Shown here one piece after another: positions 57,987 through 64,000 of a stretch of DNA of 64,000 nucleotides (positions are counted from its first letter, which is position 1; each line of letters begins with the position of its first letter). The DNA comes from Lepeophtheirus salmonis. Taxonomy: Eukaryota > Arthropoda > Copepoda > Siphonostomatoida > Caligidae. The notes under the pieces were generated by a model. It did not search any database, was not told the DNA's origin, and saw nothing but the letters and a program-made list of their open reading frames with translations. The stretch covers positions 29,341,886 through 29,405,885 of the forward strand of contig NC_052143.2 in the NCBI RefSeq assembly GCF_016086655.4, in the 5' to 3' direction. A program made the translations under genes and the position numbers.

Positions 57987-59041
57987 TATAATATGATGTT
58001 TGTGAAATGCATTGTTGAAAATTTTGAGTTTGTAAAATAACCAAATATTTGCAATTTTTGTACTTTGTTTTTATGTTTAATAAACTTTTATGATTATTTT
58101 ATCATAATTATGGATCTTTTTTTTTTTTTTTTTTTTTTTAATATTTGATTCTGCAATATACTTAAAACGAGCAGTTATGTACCATCGTTTTTTTTCTATA
58201 TTATACATAAGACAACCAAGCAACCAAGATTTGTTCAATGTTGCATTCTTTATTTAGTTACAATATGATGCAAATATTAAATTAATACCAAAATGGTAGA
58301 GATAACAATTGAATTAAATATGGGATTTATCATATAAATCCTTAGTTAGTGAACTGTGGTATTATAAAAATGTTTATTTATATCCTTGGAATATACATTT
58401 TATCGCCATGGATACTTTTCAGAATGCTCGTGAAACATTAAATATCTCATTATCATATTAATTTCATGTTTAAGATTTATATGTATATTTAGGCATTTTT
58501 AATCTAGGTTTAGTGAATTTTATTAACTTTTTACTTAAAAGCCCTTCCTGTGTTTTTACTTTTGATTTCTTTGAATATATACATTTTTTTAATTTTAACT
58601 TCGTAGTTATGTTACGAGTATAATGTAAACATATTAAATGTGAATATTTGCCTGAAAATTTTCTTAAGGTTCTTAATGTTAATTTTGTATGATTTTACTC
58701 ATTTTATAAAAACTTTATTCAAGAGAAACTGAAATAACAATAATAACTTGGATTTCATCCTGAGGGCGTTCCTAGACCTGAATTTGGATGCATAATGTAA
58801 TTGATCATTTTATGAAGGCTTTTGTTCCCTGTGCAGGGGGTATGGAGAGTGAAAGAGAAAAATGTATACGAGGTGAGAATAGAATAGGGTAGTAGTATTA
58901 GAGAAAAGAAAACAATTGGAAATAATGGTTGTTAATTAAATCTAACATTAAAAAAACAAAAAAACTAAACATGTCATTTTTGAGCAAAAGTTTAATTGAT
59001 TAATATTTGGCTTTTTTGTGTTAATTAAAAATGAATGTGTA
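57987..59041. other. AT-rich DNA, no supported gene
   Basis: T23 run at 58117-58139; otherwise nothing recognisable. Confidence 0.6.
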
Positions 59042-60073
59042 CCGGGTGTAGATAAAAAAATGAGAACTTCTGACAATATAGTTTTCAATTGTTGTTGATT
59101 AAATTATAAAGTTCCCATTATTTTAGAATAGCTTAGATTCTATGCTTTTCATTAATGTACATGATGTAAGCAAAAGTTATGCATATGCCGTGATGGAGGA
59201 AAGAAGAGCCATCATAGTCCATTTAATCCTCATCGGGAAGAAAGCTGGAGGAAGGTCGTTTAGAATAATCGAGAGGCCACTCCTGTCTCAATGTCTAAAA
59301 GAACTCCATCTTTAGTGATGTCAACAACTCTTGAATGATCTGAAGCACAACAGCAACCGGGTAAGTTTTTTCTCAATCGAAAAGATCTTACCGTTGGCCC
59401 TGTTCAAAACAAGCAGAATGACCGGGTCGTATGCTTTGGCAAGGCTGACAACAGCATCAGGACAATCGCCAAGATCAAACATCCGGCCTCTGTGATGATG
59501 TTGGGGATTGTGGCATCAATAAGATAAAACAGGCCTTCTATTTTGTTGCCTGTTAGATACCAATTACCCTCGGCCGACTACTTGATGGTATTGAAGGAAA
59601 ATGTGGCCCTATAGTTTACCCAGACCCTGAATTAGTCCAACCACGTATTTCAGTAGAACGGAGGTCCGGCACTTACTTCAATTTTAGTACTAGAAAAGAT
59701 GGGTGGCAATATAAGCTTTTAATCCAAGAACTTTTTGCCCCCTCAGAGTCAAGATCTAAATCCACTAGATTACTCCCTTTGGTGGTAAATTGAGAAGAAG
59801 ACCTGCAAAGTCTGTTATCCAAATAATTGATGCCCTGAAGATCCAGCAGCGGAGGATGATGAAAAAGGACTACATTTCAAATGTGTGCAAGGGATTTTGG
59901 TACAATTGGAGGCAATCATTTAGGATAATGGTGTCCAGATTCATAATTAATATGCATTGTTAAAGTAAAAAATATTATAAAATTAAATTTTCTATGTACA
60001 ACATAAACCTGATGAATAATGAGTAGTTGAATGAACACTTAGAAGCAGGTATCGGTACTTTTTCTACACCCGC
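59042..60073 (+). mobile_element. Mariner-like element, family C, both ends present
   Basis: The 1032-bp element has an inverted end CCGGGTGTAGATAAAAAAAT at the left and TACTTTTTCTACACCCGC at the right, flanked by TA on both sides. The coding part retains the second half of the transposase well and has lost part of the N-terminal region. Confidence 0.85.
59193..59950 (+). pseudogene. Mariner transposase, decayed, with N-terminal deletion
   Basis: It starts MEERRAIIVHLILIGKKAGG. The next parts are shortened relative to family D. NRKDLTVGPVQNKQNDRVVC surrounds the first catalytic site, followed by KIKHPASVMMLGIVAS. The QQD box reads Q-stop-NGGPA, with Asn where Asp belongs. SQDLNPLDYSLWW is the third region. 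GILVQLEAII resembles the C-terminus. Substitution of a catalytic Asp plus stops means it is dead. Confidence 0.7.
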
Positions 60074-60501
60074 TACGTGTATTTAAAAAAATAGAGGGAA
60101 GAAAAAAGGACGAAAAGAAAAGAAAAAGATTGATGATGTTAGAATGAATATTTTTTTATTTCACTAGAGATATAATTAAATTATAATACACTTTATTCTA
60201 AAGAATTCCGAGGCATACAAAATGTTAGTTGATTAATAAAGAATGCTCTAAATTTAATGATTAGGAAAGTTTAAGTATTATCATCTCAAGAGAACAGTTT
60301 CTGACAGGGTGGGAAAATCTCAATTATACTTTTCATGTTAGAATATGAAGTTAGACTATTGCAGAGTTAAGTGATATATTCTAACCAAAAGGACACTTAA
60401 AATAGGGGTAACAACACAAGTTGACATATAAAATTACATACATTTACATTATCTTCCATTTCCCCTCCTTTATTATGTAATGTAGTTTCTTCTTTTTAAT
60501 A
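60074..60501. other. AT-rich DNA, no supported gene
   Basis: Nothing recognisable. Confidence 0.6.
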
Positions 60502-61300
60502 CCGGGTGGTCCAATGAAATCTGAACACTTAGGCATTCCACAATTAATCAAGGTTGAATAATTGAATTTATATTCCCATATATTAAAGCATAAGCAATTT
60601 AATCAAAAAACAAAACAAAACTTGAGTTTACTAGTTTACGTACAAGTTGTGAAAATTAAACTAGAACGTGATCCACGAATTTCCATTTGCAAACTCCAAG
60701 CAGTTGGGCGTCTCCAGGACTATCGTATACGACGTCAGCAAGTCCGAAACGTTAGAGTTGAAGAAAGGTTCTTGTCAAAAAGACCAAAAGGGGTCCGGAG
60801 GAGTTAAAGAAAACAGCCCAGGCCAATCTTCTCAAGTGCACGTGGGATCATCCAAGAAATCTTGGGATTTCACACCAGACTGTCCAGAGAACTATAAAAA
60901 AAAGAGGGTCGAAAGAGCTTTGTGAAGATGGAGAGGCCACTTTTGACACCAGCAAGGAAAGAAACCCATTTCCACCGTTGAAAGAATCATTTGATTGAGT
61001 CTATTGAGTTATTTTTAAACTCTTTTTTTACACTTTTGGGCATCCCACAGCCCTGATACCAACCTATCCATTACACCTTTTCATCTAAACACCGAGGCCC
61101 ACAAAGCCACTGCCAACCAGGACTGGGCCGCCAATACATAGGAATATATCTGCAGTTGGTGCCAGGATTTCTGCTGTCTGAAAGACATTATTCCTGCATA
61201 AGGATGTTTACATTAGTTATTAACAGAACTCAGACACACATCTTTTTATAGTATAGTATTAATTTTGTTGTATTTATATATGCTTATATGATGTATAATA
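60502..61300 (+). mobile_element. Tc1-like family A copy, deletion derivative with clear 5' end
   Basis: ccgggtggtccaatgaaatc follows TA and gives the cleanest left end of the family. The body contains QLGVSRTIVYDVSKSETL (about 60700), GISHQTVQRTIKKRGSKEL-like sequence to 60920, and ERNPFPPLKE. The joint ctctttttttacacttttgg is at 61019. HKATANQDWAANT and CQDFCCLKDIIPA close the gene. The 3' end is truncated or diverged near 61300. Confidence 0.75.
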
Positions 61301-61502
61301 TGTATTACAGGTATACACCCTTTTGAAGGCGTGATTATTCTTTCCTCTCCAGTAGACCCTCTTTTTCTTTCCTCCAATATATCAACCAGTATTAGATATC
61401 ACTTAGTATCAATCAACTCTCTGTTGACGTTACGACACTGGAAATCTCTTCATTTATGTAATTCAAAAGTAACCAAGAAGAGCTGTCTCGAATCTTTCAG
61501 AT

Positions 61503-61760
61503 CTAGAGAATTCCCTGGTCAGTTGGTAAGCTGAATACGAACTTTGGCGATAGTGTTTCGGCTTCATTTCCTAATACAGAGGTTTCGGCTTCAATATAGT
61601 TCGTAATATACTTTTCCCAAATTTGTAGAAGAGCTTCAAATTTCCTGGGATGGTCTCCTTTTTTACAAATATTGTGACATGCTTGAACATTGTTGCAAAT
61701 CTGAGTGGAATTCCCTTTCAAACCTCTCTTGGAGGCCTAAAGTTTTTCAATATGTTCACG
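61503..61760 (-). pseudogene. Open frame possibly from a retroelement Gag
   Basis: On the minus strand SKRGLKGNSTQICNNVQACH, then KKGDHPRKFEALLQIWEKYI and NYIEAETSVLG, recalls the helical start of some retroelement Gag or capsid proteins (K..FT...N.........L......W..Y...). No LTR, knuckle or pol was found around it. Confidence 0.25.
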
Positions 61761-62163
61761 AGGAACATGGATAATTTTATTAAGAGTGTTTGTAGTAGAG
61801 TGTAGTATGTACAAACAAAAAATAAAATATCACTGTCTTCGAGGAGAAGAATAAATTGAGTTAAGACTTAAGCGTATTAAATCTTTTTTAGTGAAGAGTC
61901 CTTGATATGGAAATTATCTTATCAGGCTGAATTCCAGGAATTATTCAAAGGTATTCAGATAAAGTTCGTTGCAGACAGACTGCACAATTTTATGTAGACA
62001 TATATGTGTAAATGAATAAAAACCGAAGAATTAAAATATAAACTACTATATATTGTATAACTAACTATATTGCCCAAAAAATAGAATAAGACTGATTAAG
62101 AAGAGAAACTGAATATCCTAGACCAGCATATTAACTTGATCATTCCAGTATTAAACACTAATC
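61761..62163. other. AT-rich DNA, no supported gene
   Basis: Nothing recognisable. Confidence 0.6.
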
Positions 62164-62290
62164 CCACTCCATATCTAGTAAGGACATAAGCAGGAATGAC
62201 TCGAATGTGAATCCTTAATCTGTGTTAAACAAGGACTAGCACTTTAAGCTCCCGAGCAGACCATCATTGTGTATCTCCCTAACTCATGAG
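62164..62290 (-). repeat. tRNA-like SINE
   Basis: Minus strand: ggtctgctcgggagcttaaa (A-box-like), about 35 bases later ggattcacattcgagtcatt (B-box-like, GTTCGA reduced to ATTCGA), then a tail with ccttactagatatggagtgg shared with the copy at 50300. Confidence 0.5.
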
Positions 62291-62736
62291 TACTGGTGAT
62301 TATTACTTTATACTTAGATGACCACTCCTCAAGAATTACAGAATAAGGATAGCAGCTTTGAAAAATAAATTAACAAAACACTGTTTAGATTACAAACACA
62401 AAAAGTATTAAATTCGTTTTAGATCATATTTGAGGATAATTTCATTACAAAAACATGTGTATATATAATAATTTTGATATATGAAGCGGGTAATTATTTC
62501 GAAGTTAATTTAATTTGTGTCAAATATAACAAATGACTTGAAACTCATTGACCCCATAAATAACACTCACAAGCACTCTTCAACATTAGATATATAAAAA
62601 TAATGTGTTCTAATTATATTAGAAGTAGATATTTTGGCAATTAAAGAAGATCAATATTCGTTTATTTATGTAGATCAACCTGGAAACACTTTTATAAATG
62701 GGGCATGTTACTTTTGACAAATATATTATAGTCCTA
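62291..62736. other. AT-rich DNA, no supported gene
   Basis: Nothing recognisable. Confidence 0.6.
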
Positions 62737-63610
62737 TGGGGTGACGCATAAGTCTGAGGACAAACTCTAGAGTCAAAAAAGTACAGAAATATTTATTTCT
62801 CAAAACATCATATTACGTTATTGCAATCACCGTGAAATTTCATACAAAATGGGTGCTATTTCATTCGAAATGGTCATCATTTGCGGCAACTACAGCTTTC
62901 AGAGTCTTCCAAACTGGTTACCACGCTGTACGGATGGTCTTCTCCCACGAGGTGTCCCATGTGGGCACTATGTGGTATTTAAGTAGTCGAAGATGAAGGG
63001 CGTTTTCATCCAACAGGAGGTGACACCAACCCAGACCATCACAGAGACCGTCTTTTGTGACCTGAACACGCTTCGCTTGTTCAGAGGATGCTCCGAACCA
63101 GCACTCGGTCATTTTTGTAAGACAGCTTCACGCTGAGGATCTCCTCGTCAGTCCAAATGATTGAAACGTGGGTAAAATAATTGGGGAATTTCAGAAGCGC
63201 CTTTGCTTAGCAGCCTCTTGGCCATTGTTGGCTCACTGAGAAGCAGCCACTCTTATAAACGAATCGGGTGTATCCTCCCTGGCTACCCAACACATGGTTT
63301 CTCGAGACACATAAGCCTTACGATCTATCTTTCTCTTGGAGCGTTTCTTTTTCTGGTTATTCTTCGACTTCGTTCCCTCAATGAGCCTGGAGGTCCTTAT
63401 GGACCTCGGGCGACCATTCCTGGACCTGTCATCGACACTCCAGGTCTTATTGTAACGCTTGATCGTGTATTGGAGCGGTTACTTAGGCATATTGCATTCT
63501 TCGAGGGCCTTGGTAATAGCCTACAGCTCTTCCTTCCCAAATAAAGCGATGTGACGGAGAGCTTTGGTTTCGAGATGTCGTCGTTTGAGGTTCAAAGACA
63601 AGTTTTAGAA
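62737..63610 (-). mobile_element. Tc1/mariner element, family B, most of the transposase present
   Basis: The left end tggggtgacgcataagtctg follows TA. The right end lies near or beyond 63610 and was not found. The interior is richer in G and C than its flanks, like the family E copy, which points to a younger insertion. Confidence 0.65.
62880..63600 (-). pseudogene. Tc1/mariner transposase, family B, broken
   Basis: Minus strand: ALFGKEEL, then PLQYTIKRYNKTWSVDDRSR and NGRPRSIRTSRLIEGTKSKN form the N-terminal HTH and the GRPR linker. SKRKIDRKAYVSRETMCWV matches the second HTH. In other frames KTVSVMVWVGVTSCWMKTPF is the VMVW.GV block, and FDYLNTT follows it. The QQD and SPD regions are not visible, so the last part of the gene was probably deleted before the left end. 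Several stops and shifts. Confidence 0.7.
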
Positions 63611-64000
63611 AAAAGTTTCGAAAGACAAAATAATATTTAGAAATATGTAACCAAAATCAAGACATATACTAAGACTAACTCGGTAATCTTCTTGTTACCC
63701 TTTTTCAATTCGTATTCAATATACGTTCTCCCCTTTTTAAGTTAGTCAAATAATTCGTTTTTTAATTGTTAACTTTTTTGTGTCTACAAGCTATACCTAA
63801 TAAAACTTTAAGAGACGGGGAATCGATCTTTTCTACTAAAAAGGTCAACTAATTTGCTTAAAAACAAACGTTTTTGGCGACAGTCAATCAAATTACTTTC
63901 TTCATAAAGTCTTTGAACGGACTATATGGAGACTGCAGACTATTTGGAGACATTTTGGATAAAATTAGAAGTTTGAACCGTTTTTACCTAAAAATAAAAA
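63611..64000. other. AT-rich DNA, no supported gene
   Basis: Nothing recognisable up to the window edge. Confidence 0.6.

Noticed and set aside
1..64000. CRISPR arrays, operons or bacterial promoters
   Set aside because: The window is eukaryotic; no regularly spaced identical short repeats or gene clusters were seen.

Overview
This is an AT-rich eukaryotic genomic window with no bacterial features, no rRNA or tRNA gene and no host protein-coding gene that I can support. Its content is almost entirely decayed transposable elements separated by AT-rich DNA. The repeat mix is many Tc1/mariner families, Ty3/gypsy LTR elements, non-LTR retrotransposon 3' tails, piggyBac and hAT remnants, and tRNA-like SINEs. 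It fits an arthropod genome, most likely a caligid copepod (sea louse). That assignment is inference from transposase style and base composition and was not searched.

Layout. 1-5427: a non-LTR tail, then a nest in which a minus-strand Tc1-like element (1091-5427) is split by a gypsy-type LTR element (1569-4372) and by a non-LTR tail (about 4662-5352). The gypsy 3' LTR is itself split by a mariner-like element (3678-4358). 5428-18113: gene-poor DNA with a decayed Tc1-like copy, two piggyBac remnants, an 850-bp hAT-like element and a non-LTR tail. 18114-20545: a short Tc1-like copy, then the best-preserved element in the window, a mariner with spacing DD37D at 19292-20545. 20546-39996: sparse transposon fragments, a foldback-like element at 28095-28990 and several mariner N-terminal or C-terminal scraps.

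39997-44110: a perfect 53-bp inverted repeat beside a minus-strand gypsy retrotransposon whose gag, protease, RT, RNase H and integrase are all recognisable but broken. 44111-64000: further mariner and Tc1-like copies (44660, 46424, 47300, 48346, 50929, 52730, 55550, 57330, 59042, 60502, 62737), tRNA-like SINEs (also one at 38475), and a pseudogene of an uncharacterised arthropod protein family (53230-54200).

No gene here looks intact, and the elements do not form a functional system together. The main interest is the insertion history: dated nesting, a deletion-derived Tc1-like subfamily, two hAT-type ends at the same piggyBac site, and several repeats I could not classify. Boundaries marked 'about' are by eye; all homology claims come from reading translations and repeated words within the window, not from database searches.
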